A DNA stretch of 64,000 bases. Origin: an uncultured Bacteroidales bacterium (GTDB lineage: Bacteria > Bacteroidota > Bacteroidia > Bacteroidales > Muribaculaceae). This document shows positions 12,971-20,399 of this stretch, piece after piece (position 1 is the stretch's first letter; each line of letters opens with the position of its first letter). Location: contig CACXLJ010000007.1 of assembly GCA_902768435.1 (NCBI GenBank), positions 152,382-216,381 of the forward strand, written 5' to 3'. A program made the translations under genes and the position numbers. The notes beneath the pieces are model-generated. The model saw only the letters and a program-made list of their open reading frames with translations, was not told the DNA's origin and searched no databases.

Positions 12971-14062
12971 TCAGAAGTTCATGTTCAGGCCCAGTTCTGC
13001 CCAGAAGTCGGCAGGCAGTGCCACATTCTCGAGCCTGATGCAATCCTTGAACAGCGGTGCCACCTGCTGCACACGATAACCGGCGATGCCGCAACCAATG
13101 CGGGTCACCAAGAACCTCAGTTCAGGATGCTGAGCGGCAAACTGCGTGAATCGCTCCACTGCAGCCCTCATCGAATCCATACCCTCCATGGTTGGCAAGG
13201 CGTAGCTCTGTCCCTGCAGGCCCTCGCCCTGACCCCACACGGCGCCAAAGTTGTGCATAGCAGCTGCTGCTGCACCGCCGGCGTGGAATCCGTTCACATT
13301 CGACCCGAACACGAAAATCTCGTCCGGCTGGAGCGTGCTGATGTGATCGGGTGTCACGCGATCCATGTAGTAGTCATTGGCCATTTCACGCTTCTTATTC
13401 ATCCATTCTTCCTTAGAGTGACTGCGACCCTTGCGATATTCATCATTCATTCTCCTGTAGTAGCGAAGCTTAGCCGAGCTATCGCGCGCCCATGAACTGT
13501 CCATACCCATCTCGTCATGACTGAACTCGACAAAGTTGTCGATCGAGAGTTCTACGGTCACGCCCTTCACATTGTGCGCACTGCCCATGTAGGAGAACGA
13601 CCAGCCCTCGCCTTTCAGTTTCTCGATGAGTTCCTTCACCCCTTTTGCATCCCACTCTTCCGAGGCGTTCTCGAGTCCATCGGTAAGCACGGTAACCACC
13701 GCCGAAGCATCGTCGTCGTCCTTGATGCGATTGTACAAAGCCGTAATCGACTTGCCCATGGCATCGTAGAGCGGCGTACCGCCCCATGGGTCATACTCCT
13801 TGAAATCCTCAACCTCGGCAATGGGCTTGCAGTCGATGAGCGTGCGCACCGATTCCCGTTGACCGTGAGTGTCGTCGAAGGTGACCAGCGTCAGGAAGTG
13901 CTCCTGCGTGTCGGCAAACTGCTGCTGCGCACTGCGAATGCTGTTAATTGTCTCGGTCACTCCACCCATTGTTGCATGCACCAGATTCTGCATCGACCCA
14001 CTTTCATCCACAATAATCAGGTTGTAGATTCTTGCTTTTTTGTTTTCGTTTTGCTCTTCCAT
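12971..14062 (-). CDS. vWA domain fused to a C-terminal macro-like (A1S_2505-type) domain
   Basis: A 363-residue soluble protein. Residues about 10-185 form a TerY-like von Willebrand A domain with a complete MIDAS: DESGS at 19-23, a threonine in GGTPLYDAM near 95 and an acid in LTDGLENA near 127. After a charged linker (about 190-235) comes a domain with DEIFVFGSNVNGFHAGGAAAAA and LVTRIGCGIAGY, the pattern of phage-related A1S_2505 proteins, which look macro-domain-like. The vWA half suggests metal-dependent protein binding and the second half suggests binding of an ADP-ribose-like or nucleotide ligand. The gene is alone, with its own promoter. The function is unknown. Confidence 0.82.
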   Translation of the reverse strand: MEEQNENKKARIYNLIIVDESGSMQNLVHATMGGVTETINSIRSAQQQFADTQEHFLTLVTFDDTHGQRESVRTLIDCKPIAEVEDFKEYDPWGGTPLYDAMGKSITALYNRIKDDDDASAVVTVLTDGLENASEEWDAKGVKELIEKLKGEGWSFSYMGSAHNVKGVTVELSIDNFVEFSHDEMGMDSSWARDSSAKLRYYRRMNDEYRKGRSHSKEEWMNKKREMANDYYMDRVTPDHISTLQPDEIFVFGSNVNGFHAGGAAAAAMHNFGAVWGQGEGLQGQSYALPTMEGMDSMRAAVERFTQFAAQHPELRFLVTRIGCGIAGYRVQQVAPLFKDCIRLENVALPADFWAELGLNMNF

Positions 14063-14147
14063 TGTTTTTTCGTTAAAAAAGTTAGTAAACGGTTTATGAA
14101 ATCTCTTCGTGAAGTTTTTGAAGTTTTCTCGTGTAAGTTTTACACTG

Positions 14148-14155
14148 CAAAAATA
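14148..14155 (-). promoter_or_regulatory. -7 promoter box of the vWA gene
   Basis: Minus-strand TATTTTTG matches TAnnTTTG. It implies a 5' leader of about 80 nt before the ATG at 14062. Confidence 0.55.
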
Positions 14156-14289
14156 GTGCCAATTTTTGAAACGGCAAAATTTCTTGTGTAAAAATTACGC
14201 ATTTAACATTTTTTAGTAGTTTATGACTAAGATGGCGATTATTTACTGAAATATTTCTTTATTTCGTTTTTTAATCCGTGATAATATAG

Positions 14290-14297
14290 TATCTTTG
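14290..14297 (+). promoter_or_regulatory. -7 promoter box of nhaD
   Basis: TATCTTTG, a full TAnnTTTG match, about 44 bp before the ATG. Confidence 0.65.
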
Positions 14298-14340
14298 CAC
14301 CCAAAACCGTCATGGTTTTCAAGTTACACATTAATATATT

Positions 14341-15675
14341 ATGTCAACGCTCACTCTTGTCATCGTCATCGTGTTCATTATAGGTTATGCATGCATAGCC
14401 CTTGAAAGCGTGATCAAAGTGAACAAGGCTGCCATCGCCTTGCTCATGTTCATTGCATGCTGGACCCTGTTCATGATCGACCCGAATGCCTACCTCATAC
14501 TTGAAAGTGGCGAAGACATCATCAGGAAAGCGACCGAAATCATTGAAGATCACTTGGGTGAGACCTCGTCGACGCTATTCTTCTTGATGGGAGCAATGAC
14601 CATTGTGGAACTGGTTGACCAGAACGGCGGCTTCGACTTTGTGCGCACCTCGCTGCGCACCACCAACAAGCGTAAACTGCTGTGGCGCATTGTGTTCATG
14701 ACATTCTTCCTGAGTGCCATCCTCGACAATCTCACCACCAGCATCGTGATGATCATGGTGCTGCACAAACTGGTGGCTGAACGCACCGACCGGCTCATCT
14801 ACGCCAGCATGGTGGTGATTGCCGCCAACTCGGGTGGTGCGTTCTCGCCCATCGGCGATGTGACCACCATCATGCTGTGGAATGTGGGCGCTGTGACCTC
14901 GACCGGTGTGATTACCGAGATTTTTGTGCCTTCGCTCGTGTCGATGGTGATTCCCGCCTTCATCTTGCAATACTCGCTCAAGGGCAAACTGGAGATGCCT
15001 GAAAACGACGGCGACGCCGAGGAGCAGGAACTGAGCAAGCACGAGCGCCGCACAGTGTTCTTCATGGGTGTGGGCGGCCTCATCTTCGTGCCTATCTTCA
15101 AGGGCTTAACAGGTCTGCCCCCGTTCATGGGCATCTTGCTGGTGCTGGGTCTGTTGTGGCTCGTGACCGAGTTTTTCTACGGCCGTCGCAAAAACGAGAA
15201 AAAGAAATTCAAGAAACGCGTTACCCGTGTGCTCGGAAGCATCGACATGGCCACCATCCTCTTCTTCCTGGGCATCCTCATGGCAGTGAGCTGTCTGCAA
15301 GAGACAGGTGTGCTTACTACCACCGGCCAGTGGCTCAACGATGTGAGCAAAGGCAACCACTACCTGGTGACGGGCTCCATTGGCGTGATATCGAGTATTG
15401 TGGACAATGTGCCGCTGGTGGCAGGCTGTATGGGTATGTACGACATAGCAGCAGTGGGCGACTTTGCCGTTGACGGCATCTTCTGGCAACTGCTGGCCTA
15501 CTGTGCCGGCGTGGGTGGCAGCATGCTCATCATCGGTTCAGCCGCAGGTGTGGTAGTCATGGGCCTGGAACGCATTACCTTTGGCTGGTATCTGAAAAAA
15601 ATTACATGGATAGCCTTCGTGGGCTATTTGACAGGCATCATCTGCTACTGGGGCATCAACGCCGTAATTCGCTAA
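14341..15675 (+). CDS. nhaD: sodium/proton antiporter, NhaD family
   Basis: A 444-residue inner-membrane antiporter of the ion transporter superfamily that exchanges cytoplasmic Na+ or Li+ for H+. It has about eleven to twelve hydrophobic segments. Family signatures include ILDNLTTSIVMIM near residue 125 (acid and Thr residues in the membrane), AANSGGAFSPIGDVTTIMLW near 160-180, and SIVDNVPLVAGCMGMYD near 350-365. A charged cytoplasmic loop with KNEKKKFKKR lies around 280. The length is typical. It is a single-gene unit with its own promoter and a long repeat-rich spacer after it. Confidence 0.93.
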   Translation: MSTLTLVIVIVFIIGYACIALESVIKVNKAAIALLMFIACWTLFMIDPNAYLILESGEDIIRKATEIIEDHLGETSSTLFFLMGAMTIVELVDQNGGFDFVRTSLRTTNKRKLLWRIVFMTFFLSAILDNLTTSIVMIMVLHKLVAERTDRLIYASMVVIAANSGGAFSPIGDVTTIMLWNVGAVTSTGVITEIFVPSLVSMVIPAFILQYSLKGKLEMPENDGDAEEQELSKHERRTVFFMGVGGLIFVPIFKGLTGLPPFMGILLVLGLLWLVTEFFYGRRKNEKKKFKKRVTRVLGSIDMATILFFLGILMAVSCLQETGVLTTTGQWLNDVSKGNHYLVTGSIGVISSIVDNVPLVAGCMGMYDIAAVGDFAVDGIFWQLLAYCAGVGGSMLIIGSAAGVVVMGLERITFGWYLKKITWIAFVGYLTGIICYWGINAVIR

Positions 15676-15756
15676 ATCACTGGTTATTTGGGGTGGCGCT
15701 TGCGCGCGAGAAATTCCACTAATCCAGGAACAAATCTATCATATTTTTTTCTGTCG

Positions 15757-15837
15757 CCCTGACGGGGCTAATGGATAAAACATGCTTTGTTTACAGGGGC
15801 TCACGCCCCTGCCTATTCTCACACGCCCCTACGGGGC
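15757..15837. repeat. GGGGC/GCCCC palindromic intergenic element
   Basis: Three G/C palindromic cores follow one another: GCCCTGACGGGGC, CAGGGGCTCACGCCCCTG (15794-15811) and GCCCCTACGGGGC (15825-15837). This arrangement resembles dispersed REP-like intergenic elements of Bacteroidetes. It lies about 80 bp after nhaD and may act as an RNA-stabilising or terminating hairpin array. Confidence 0.65.
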
Positions 15838-15892
15838 TTGCGACTGGGTGGCTCGGAGCACTCGGGATAGATGAATTTTTTTGGAAAAGAAG

Positions 15893-15946
15893 GAAATTGT
15901 GGAATTCTGGGAAAAAGGGGAAATCGTGGAATTCTGGGAAAGGCGG
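15893..15946. repeat. 27-bp tandem repeat, two copies plus a decayed third
   Basis: Two 27-bp units, starting at 15893 and 15920, share GTGGAATTCTGGGAAA and differ at four positions. A third, decayed unit starts at 15947. Confidence 0.85.
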
Positions 15947-16034
15947 GAAAGTTGCGGATTTTTGTGGCCGACAAGGCGTACCTTATCCCCGGCGATTAAA
16001 TGATACCAACCTGAATAACAGCTTTGTAGGGTGC

Positions 16035-16059
16035 GGTCGCCACAGGTTGCGACCCTACA
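16035..16059. repeat. second copy of the GGTCGCCACAGG palindrome
   Basis: Matches 3839-3863 with a single mismatch over 25 bp. Here a GTAGGGT to the left pairs with ACCCTAC to the right, giving a longer hairpin. Confidence 0.8.
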
Positions 16060-16181
16060 TGATGGCAATAAACATTGTACTGCTTTTGTGGAGAGAATGT
16101 GTACTTTCGAGGCTTTTTGTGTACTTTCGTTGATAATCATACTGCGATCGTGCATGAGACATGCTTCGCACTTAAAAATGA

Positions 16182-16406
16182 TTGCGCTGGCGCGCTAAAA
16201 CAAGGCGGGACAGAGATTATAAACTACGGATGAATCTGATTTATCTGATTTTCAGCGGCGGGGGCAGGGTAATAATCAAAAAGTTGCGAACAAAGTTCGT
16301 CAAAAAGCTTCAAAAAGCCTGCTTCGCAGGAAATTTATCTTTTGGGGTGGTGGATGAGAGGACTTGTCAAAGAGCGCTTGCGCGGGTGGACGCATGGGCA
16401 AAGATA
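16182..16406. repeat. dispersed intergenic repeat, copy 1
   Basis: Positions 16182-16319 match 63512-63650 with a single 1-bp indel and no other difference. A second shared block, 16367-16406, matches 63758-63797 with four mismatches. The 47 bp between the blocks differ in sequence and length from the other copy. No open reading frame, terminal inverted repeats or target duplications are visible. Confidence 0.92.
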
Positions 16407-16592
16407 TGGGATGGGAGGAGGGTTGTAAATGGCAAAAACTCTTTTCTCAGTAGAAAAGTCGGGTTAAAGAGCAGGGCAAAAACGGAATGATACTCCCCTA
16501 AAAATCTTAAATGGTTGAATAATATGCGGTTAATGATTAAATTTGAAACGCTTTTTTTGCCCAAAAAATTTGGATTGTCCATTTTATGGTAG

Positions 16593-16600
16593 TAATTTTG
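16593..16600 (+). promoter_or_regulatory. -7 promoter box of the orphan gene
   Basis: TAATTTTG, a full TAnnTTTG match, with TTTG about 20 bp upstream at 16569-16572. It lies 42 bp before the ATG. Confidence 0.65.
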
Positions 16601-16642
16601 CACCAAACCAAAACAGCAAAATCGATTAAATAATAAGAATCA

Positions 16643-17239
16643 ATGAAACGATTTATATTACTTTCGATAACAGTGATTTTCGTATCCATATTCTCTTTGT
16701 CTTCAGATATGCAGACAAAAGGGACGGATTTTGCTCGCTATTTGTCCAATATAAAGGCTGATAGCATCAGTTTAGAATTGACTCTGCCATTTTACCATAC
16801 TCAACTTATTGTAAACATCACTCCCTGTAAACAGGAAATCGAGTACTATTTTCATCCAAAAAGTTCACTTTTCTGCCATCCCGATGATTCAATAGCACCT
16901 TTAAATAAGGCCCAAAGTCTTCAGCTATTGAGCGAAATAGATTCACTGTATATTTCAAAACAGAAAAAGGTTTGTGAAAAAATTGTCAAAGGAGAACTGG
17001 AGATGGACCAAACACCACCACCTCCTGATATAACAATCAGGATTTACAGAACAAGAAGAAAAACTATTGAAGATGTGATTTCATTGAAGGATTTGGGAAT
17101 AAGAAGAGAAGACAATGTGACCTTTAAAGTGTTCTCTAAGACATTTCTTCATATCGTTGACACACTATATTCGTTAGCCCAACAAGGAGGTCTAATGGAA
17201 TACAAGAGAGAACCTAAAGCATTAATTAGAAAGTATTAA
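16643..17239 (+). CDS. hypothetical secreted protein, AT-rich
   Basis: A 198-residue protein with an N-terminal hydrophobic segment (RFILLSITVIFVSIFSLSS) that looks like a signal peptide, so it is probably exported. No family was recognised. It has few cysteines, a PPPPD stretch near residue 127 and a charged C-terminal half. Codon use is clearly more AT-rich than in the neighbouring genes (many AAA, ATA, TTA and TTT codons), which points to recent acquisition or relaxed selection. It has its own good promoter and is bordered on the left by a dense repeat mosaic and on the right by the convergent folA gene. Confidence 0.75.
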   Translation: MKRFILLSITVIFVSIFSLSSDMQTKGTDFARYLSNIKADSISLELTLPFYHTQLIVNITPCKQEIEYYFHPKSSLFCHPDDSIAPLNKAQSLQLLSEIDSLYISKQKKVCEKIVKGELEMDQTPPPPDITIRIYRTRRKTIEDVISLKDLGIRREDNVTFKVFSKTFLHIVDTLYSLAQQGGLMEYKREPKALIRKY

Positions 17240-17321
17240 TGATAATCAAAACAAACATCAAGCACTTTTATATTAGGTCAGCCCTTAATGTTATTATGAC
17301 AAGCACAAAAAGTGAGAGTCA

Positions 17322-17828
17322 TCACTGATCACTAATCTTTTTGAGTGTGACGAAGGTGTAGTCGTAGGGGTTACGGTCGTCGGCTTGATGCGCCTCTTGC
17401 TCAAGCACTTGCCACTGCTCGGGGTCGATGGTGGGGAAGAAGGCGTCGGCATCGGGGAAGGTGGCGTGCAACTGCGTGAGATAGAGCGTGCTGACGCGGT
17501 CGATGGTGGCGGCATAGAGCTGGGCTCCACCTATTATAAACACCTCGCCGGGCATCTCGGCCTTGCGGAGTGCCGCATCGATGGTGTGTGCCACCGTGAC
17601 GCCCTCGGGGCGATAGTTGCGGTTGCGCGTCACCACTATGTTCTGGCGGCCTGGCAGCGGCCCCTTGGGAAACGACTCGAAGGTCTTGCGGCCCATCACG
17701 ATGGAATGACCCATGGTGAGATTCTTGAAGTGCTTGAGGTCGGCAGGCAGGTGACACAACAGGTCACCATTCTTGCCAATCGCGCCATTTTCGGCCACCA
17801 CCACTATTGCCGAGAGGTTCTTTTTCAT
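17322..17828 (-). CDS. folA: dihydrofolate reductase
   Basis: A 168-residue cytoplasmic enzyme that reduces dihydrofolate to tetrahydrofolate with NADPH. Motifs are in order: an N-terminal IVVVAENGAIGKNGDLLCHLPADLKHF strand-loop-helix with the catalytic acid near residue 28, MGRKTFES near 45-52, the NADPH-binding VFIIGGAQLY near 100, and the C-terminal TFVTLKK strand. The length is typical of chromosomal FolA. It follows thyA by 146 bp on the same strand, the usual pairing, since ThyA makes the dihydrofolate that FolA recycles. The gap holds a 9-bp periodic CTAG cluster. Confidence 0.95.
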   Translation of the reverse strand: MKKNLSAIVVVAENGAIGKNGDLLCHLPADLKHFKNLTMGHSIVMGRKTFESFPKGPLPGRQNIVVTRNRNYRPEGVTVAHTIDAALRKAEMPGEVFIIGGAQLYAATIDRVSTLYLTQLHATFPDADAFFPTIDPEQWQVLEQEAHQADDRNPYDYTFVTLKKISDQ

Positions 17829-17830
17829 AA

Positions 17831-17852
17831 GTCAGTTGTTAGTTAGCAGTTA
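17831..17852. repeat. CAGTT/GTTAG short-repeat block next to the CTAG cluster
   Basis: This block shares AGTTAGCAGTT with the region 41974-42001. In both places it directly adjoins a 9-bp periodic cluster, which suggests a composite intergenic element. It sits just upstream of folA. Confidence 0.6.
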
Positions 17853-17915
17853 TTAGATATTCTAGATGTTCTAGATATTCTAGATTCTCTAGATTTTCTA
17901 GGTTTTCTAGACTTA
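17853..17915. repeat. 9-bp tandem repeat CTAGATNTT (7 units)
   Basis: CTAG starts at 17862, 17871, 17880, 17889, 17898 and 17907, exactly every 9 bp, and the first unit begins with a degenerate TTAG at 17853. The unit consensus is CTAGATNTT. The cluster lies between the thyA stop and the folA start in the same transcription unit. Confidence 0.92.
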
Positions 17916-17974
17916 TAGAGCGGCTGGAAAGACTACCAGTTCCCCCTTCAGGGGGTTAGGGGACTCTCAACCCG

Positions 17975-18769
17975 CTACACAGCCACAGGTGCCTTGATGC
18001 CGGGATAGGGGTCGTAGCCCTCGAGTGTGAAGTCCTCGTACTGGAAGTCGAAGATGCTCTTCACCTCGGGGTTGAGCACCATGCGCGGCAACTGACGCGG
18101 CGTGCGGCTCAACTGCAACTGCACCTGGTCTAAATGGTTGAGATAGATGTGCGCATCGCCAAAGGTATGAATAAACTCACCGGGTTCCAGACCTGTGACC
18201 TGCGCCATCATCATGAGCAGCAGCGAATAGGATGCTATGTTGAAGGGCACGCCCAGAAACAGGTCGGCACTGCGCTGGTAGAGCTGCAGGCTCAACTTGC
18301 CGTCGGCTACATAGAACTGGAAGAGCGAGTGGCACGGAGGCAGCTTCATGCTGGGCACATCGGCCACATTCCAGGCACTCACCATGATGCGGCGCGAGTC
18401 GGGGTTGTGCTTCAGCAAATCGACCACCTGTGCAATCTGGTCGATGGTGCCGCCATGGCCATCGGGCCAGGAACGCCACTGGTGCCCATAGACGGGACCC
18501 AGGTCGCCATTCGCGTCGGCCCACTCGTCCCAGATGCTCACGCCATGATCTTTGAGATACTTGATGTTGGTATCACCCTGCAGGAACCACAGCAGTTCGT
18601 AGATAATTGACTTGAGATGAACCTTTTTGGTGGTGAGCAGAGGGAAGCCGTCGGCCAGGTTGCAGCGCAACTGATAGCCAAAGATGCTCTTGGTGCCGGT
18701 GCCCGTACGGTCGGTCTTGAGGGTGCCATTCTGCATCACATGACGCAGCAGGTCGAGATACTGTTTCAT
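17975..18769 (-). CDS. thyA: thymidylate synthase
   Basis: A 264-residue enzyme, the same length as E. coli ThyA, that methylates dUMP to dTMP using methylene-tetrahydrofolate. The start at 18769 gives the standard [11 protein letters not shown] beginning; the frame is open further upstream but runs through the promoter. Conserved parts are [12 protein letters not shown] (phosphate loop), PVYGHQWR, the active-site cysteine in [12 protein letters not shown] (Cys146), [17 protein letters not shown] and [13 protein letters not shown]. It is the first gene of a thyA-folA unit and is divergent from the dcw operon. Confidence 0.97.
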   Translation of the reverse strand: MKQYLDLLRHVMQNGTLKTDRTGTGTKSIFGYQLRCNLADGFPLLTTKKVHLKSIIYELLWFLQGDTNIKYLKDHGVSIWDEWADANGDLGPVYGHQWRSWPDGHGGTIDQIAQVVDLLKHNPDSRRIMVSAWNVADVPSMKLPPCHSLFQFYVADGKLSLQLYQRSADLFLGVPFNIASYSLLLMMMAQVTGLEPGEFIHTFGDAHIYLNHLDQVQLQLSRTPRQLPRMVLNPEVKSIFDFQYEDFTLEGYDPYPGIKAPVAV

Positions 18770-18788
18770 GACGGTGTTTAGTTTCTTG

Positions 18789-18796
18789 CAAAAATA
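18789..18796 (-). promoter_or_regulatory. -7 promoter box of thyA
   Basis: Minus-strand TATTTTTG, a TAnnTTTG match, 20 bp before the ATG. It supports the start at 18769. Confidence 0.6.
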
Positions 18797-19040
18797 GTGA
18801 AAATAATCCACACGCACAAACCACACACAAAAACACAGACCTAAAAACCAGCAAAAAACAAAAAAACCGCCAAAGACTACCGAAAAACACAAAAATTTAC
18901 AAATCCAAATATTTTTACAAAATTTTACATTTAACCAAAACCTAGTATTCATCGGCCTTTGCGTGGGGTTGTTAATAACTTTTTGTGTGTAAATGAAAAT
19001 TTTTTGCTGTTTAGATTTGTAAACTTCCATAAATTATAAC

Positions 19041-19048
19041 TAACTTTA
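19041..19048 (+). promoter_or_regulatory. -7 promoter box of the dcw operon
   Basis: TAACTTTA, seven of eight matches to TAnnTTTG, with TTTG at 19016-19019 and a 21-bp spacer, the usual -33/-7 spacing in Bacteroidetes. Confidence 0.6.
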
Positions 19049-19060
19049 CAAGCGAATTAA

Positions 19061-19087
19061 AAAAAGGATGCTCATCGGCTCCTTTTT
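19061..19087 (+). promoter_or_regulatory. leader hairpin before rsmH
   Basis: AAAAAGGA and TCCTTTTT form a perfect 8-bp stem around an 11-base loop in the 5' leader, ending in a T-rich tract. It could be an attenuator-like hairpin, but its GC content is low and the function is not shown. Confidence 0.4.
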
Positions 19088-19119
19088 CTTTCTAAATCAA
19101 TACTATTAACGCTTGTTGC

Positions 19120-20031
19120 ATGAACAGTGAAACTTACCATATTCCGGCGCTTCTTGAGCAATGTATGGCAGGCCTTGACATCAAGGCCGACGGGACCTAT
19201 GTCGACGCCACCTTTGGTGGTGGCGGCCATAGCCGCGCTATCATGCAACAACTTGGTAGTGAGGGACATTTATTCAGTTTTGACCAAGACCTTGACGCCT
19301 ACAGGAACCGAATTGACGACGAGCGGTTTACATTTGTACACGGAAACTTTGCATTTCTAAAGAATTTTCTGCGTTACTATCACTGCGAGCAGGTAGATGG
19401 CATCCTGGCCGACCTAGGCGTGTCGTTCCACCACTTCGACGACGCTGAGCGCGGATTCTCGTTCCGCTTTGAGGACAGCGCCCTGGACATGCGCATGAAC
19501 AAGAACGCCCAGCACGACGCCGCATGGGTGCTGATGAACTACAGCGAGGAGCAGCTGGCCGATGTCCTTTACCTGTACGGCGAACTGAAGCAGGCCCGCC
19601 GCATGGCACACGCCATTGTCACGAGCCGCTCGAGCAGCCCCATAGGCACCACCGCCCAGTTGCTTGCCATCGTCAAGCCATTCATCAGGCCTGCACAGGA
19701 AAAGAAAGAACTGGCACAGGTGTTCCAGGCACTGCGCATCGAGGTGAACCACGAGATTGATGTGCTCAAGCAAATGCTCAACCAGTCGCTCGAGGTGCTC
19801 AAGCCCGGTGGCCGCCTCGCCATCATCACCTATCACTCGCTCGAAGACCGCCTGGTGAAGAACTTCATGCGCAGCGGTAACATTGAGGGAAAGATTGAGA
19901 AAGACTTCTTCGGTCAGGTGAACACGCCCTGGAAACTTGTGAACAACAAGGTGATAGTGCCCGACGAAGCCGAGATAGCAAACAACCCACGGTCGAGAAG
20001 CGCCAAACTGCGCGTGGCCGAGAAGATATAA
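19120..20031 (+). CDS. rsmH: 16S rRNA (cytosine1402-N4)-methyltransferase
   Basis: A 303-residue SAM-dependent methyltransferase (MraW) that modifies C1402 in the ribosomal P site. It has YHIPALLEQ at the N-terminus, the SAM loop VDATFGGGGHSRAI near residues 28-41, DLGVSFHHFDDAERGFSFR near 108-126 and GGRLAIITYHSLEDRLVK near 229-246. It opens the dcw operon. The ftsL-like gene starts 31 bp later. mraZ, usually directly upstream, is missing. Confidence 0.97.
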   Translation: MNSETYHIPALLEQCMAGLDIKADGTYVDATFGGGGHSRAIMQQLGSEGHLFSFDQDLDAYRNRIDDERFTFVHGNFAFLKNFLRYYHCEQVDGILADLGVSFHHFDDAERGFSFRFEDSALDMRMNKNAQHDAAWVLMNYSEEQLADVLYLYGELKQARRMAHAIVTSRSSSPIGTTAQLLAIVKPFIRPAQEKKELAQVFQALRIEVNHEIDVLKQMLNQSLEVLKPGGRLAIITYHSLEDRLVKNFMRSGNIEGKIEKDFFGQVNTPWKLVNNKVIVPDEAEIANNPRSRSAKLRVAEKI

Positions 20032-20062
20032 AAAACCACAAAACCCCGATAATAAACAGACT

Positions 20063-20398
20063 ATGGCATCACAAAACAATAACAGCTCGAAAATCGTGCG
20101 CAATGTTGTGCAAGGACGCATTTTTCTCACGCTCAACTTCTTCAAGAAGAACTGGGTGTATGCGCTCGCCTTCATCGTGCTCATGCTCATGTACATCAGC
20201 AACAAGTATATGTGCCAGAACCATCTGCAGCAAGTGATGCAACTGCGACTTGAACTCGACAATGCGCGCACCGATTGTGTGACGGCCAGCGCCAAATACA
20301 ACTCCATGATACGCGAAAGCCAAATGAAGAATCTTGTAGACACGATGCATCTTGGACTAACATCACCCGATCAGCCACCCTACAAATTATTTGAATAA
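20063..20398 (+). CDS. ftsL: FtsL-like division protein
   Basis: A 111-residue bitopic membrane protein with a basic cytoplasmic N-terminus, one transmembrane segment (about residues 33-50, WVYALAFIVLMLMYIS) and a periplasmic coiled-coil-like region with leucines (LQQVMQLRLELDNA). Sequence similarity in this family is low, so the call rests on size, topology and the conserved position between rsmH and ftsI. FtsL links FtsQ to the FtsW-FtsI synthase at the septum. It ends one base before the ftsI start. Confidence 0.85.
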   Translation: MASQNNNSSKIVRNVVQGRIFLTLNFFKKNWVYALAFIVLMLMYISNKYMCQNHLQQVMQLRLELDNARTDCVTASAKYNSMIRESQMKNLVDTMHLGLTSPDQPPYKLFE

Positions 20399-20399
20399 T

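Larger units (their letters stand above)
15676..16642. other. 967-bp non-coding mosaic of repeats between nhaD and the orphan gene
   Basis: No credible gene is seen. Short open frames here have no start signal or family resemblance. The stretch holds GGGGC/GCCCC palindromes (15757-15837), a 27-bp tandem repeat (15893-15946), the GGTCGCCACAGG palindrome (16035-16059), two TGTGTACTTTCG copies 20 bp apart (16098-16109 and 16118-16129), and a larger repeat copy (16182-16406). Confidence 0.75.
18797..19119. other. divergent thyA/rsmH intergenic region
   Basis: About 320 bp without a gene. The thyA side (18800-18930) is strongly strand-asymmetric, A- and C-rich on the plus strand. The rsmH side holds the operon promoter (19041-19048) and a leader hairpin (19061-19087). 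mraZ, which commonly opens this operon, is not here. Confidence 0.7.

Noticed and set aside
15771..16133. A 120-codon open frame in the repeat mosaic
   Set aside because: It runs through palindromes and tandem repeats, has no promoter or family resemblance, and its composition is that of the repeats.
16182..16406. Insertion sequence or MITE
   Set aside because: No transposase, terminal inverted repeats or target-site duplication can be seen in either copy, so it is listed only as a dispersed repeat.
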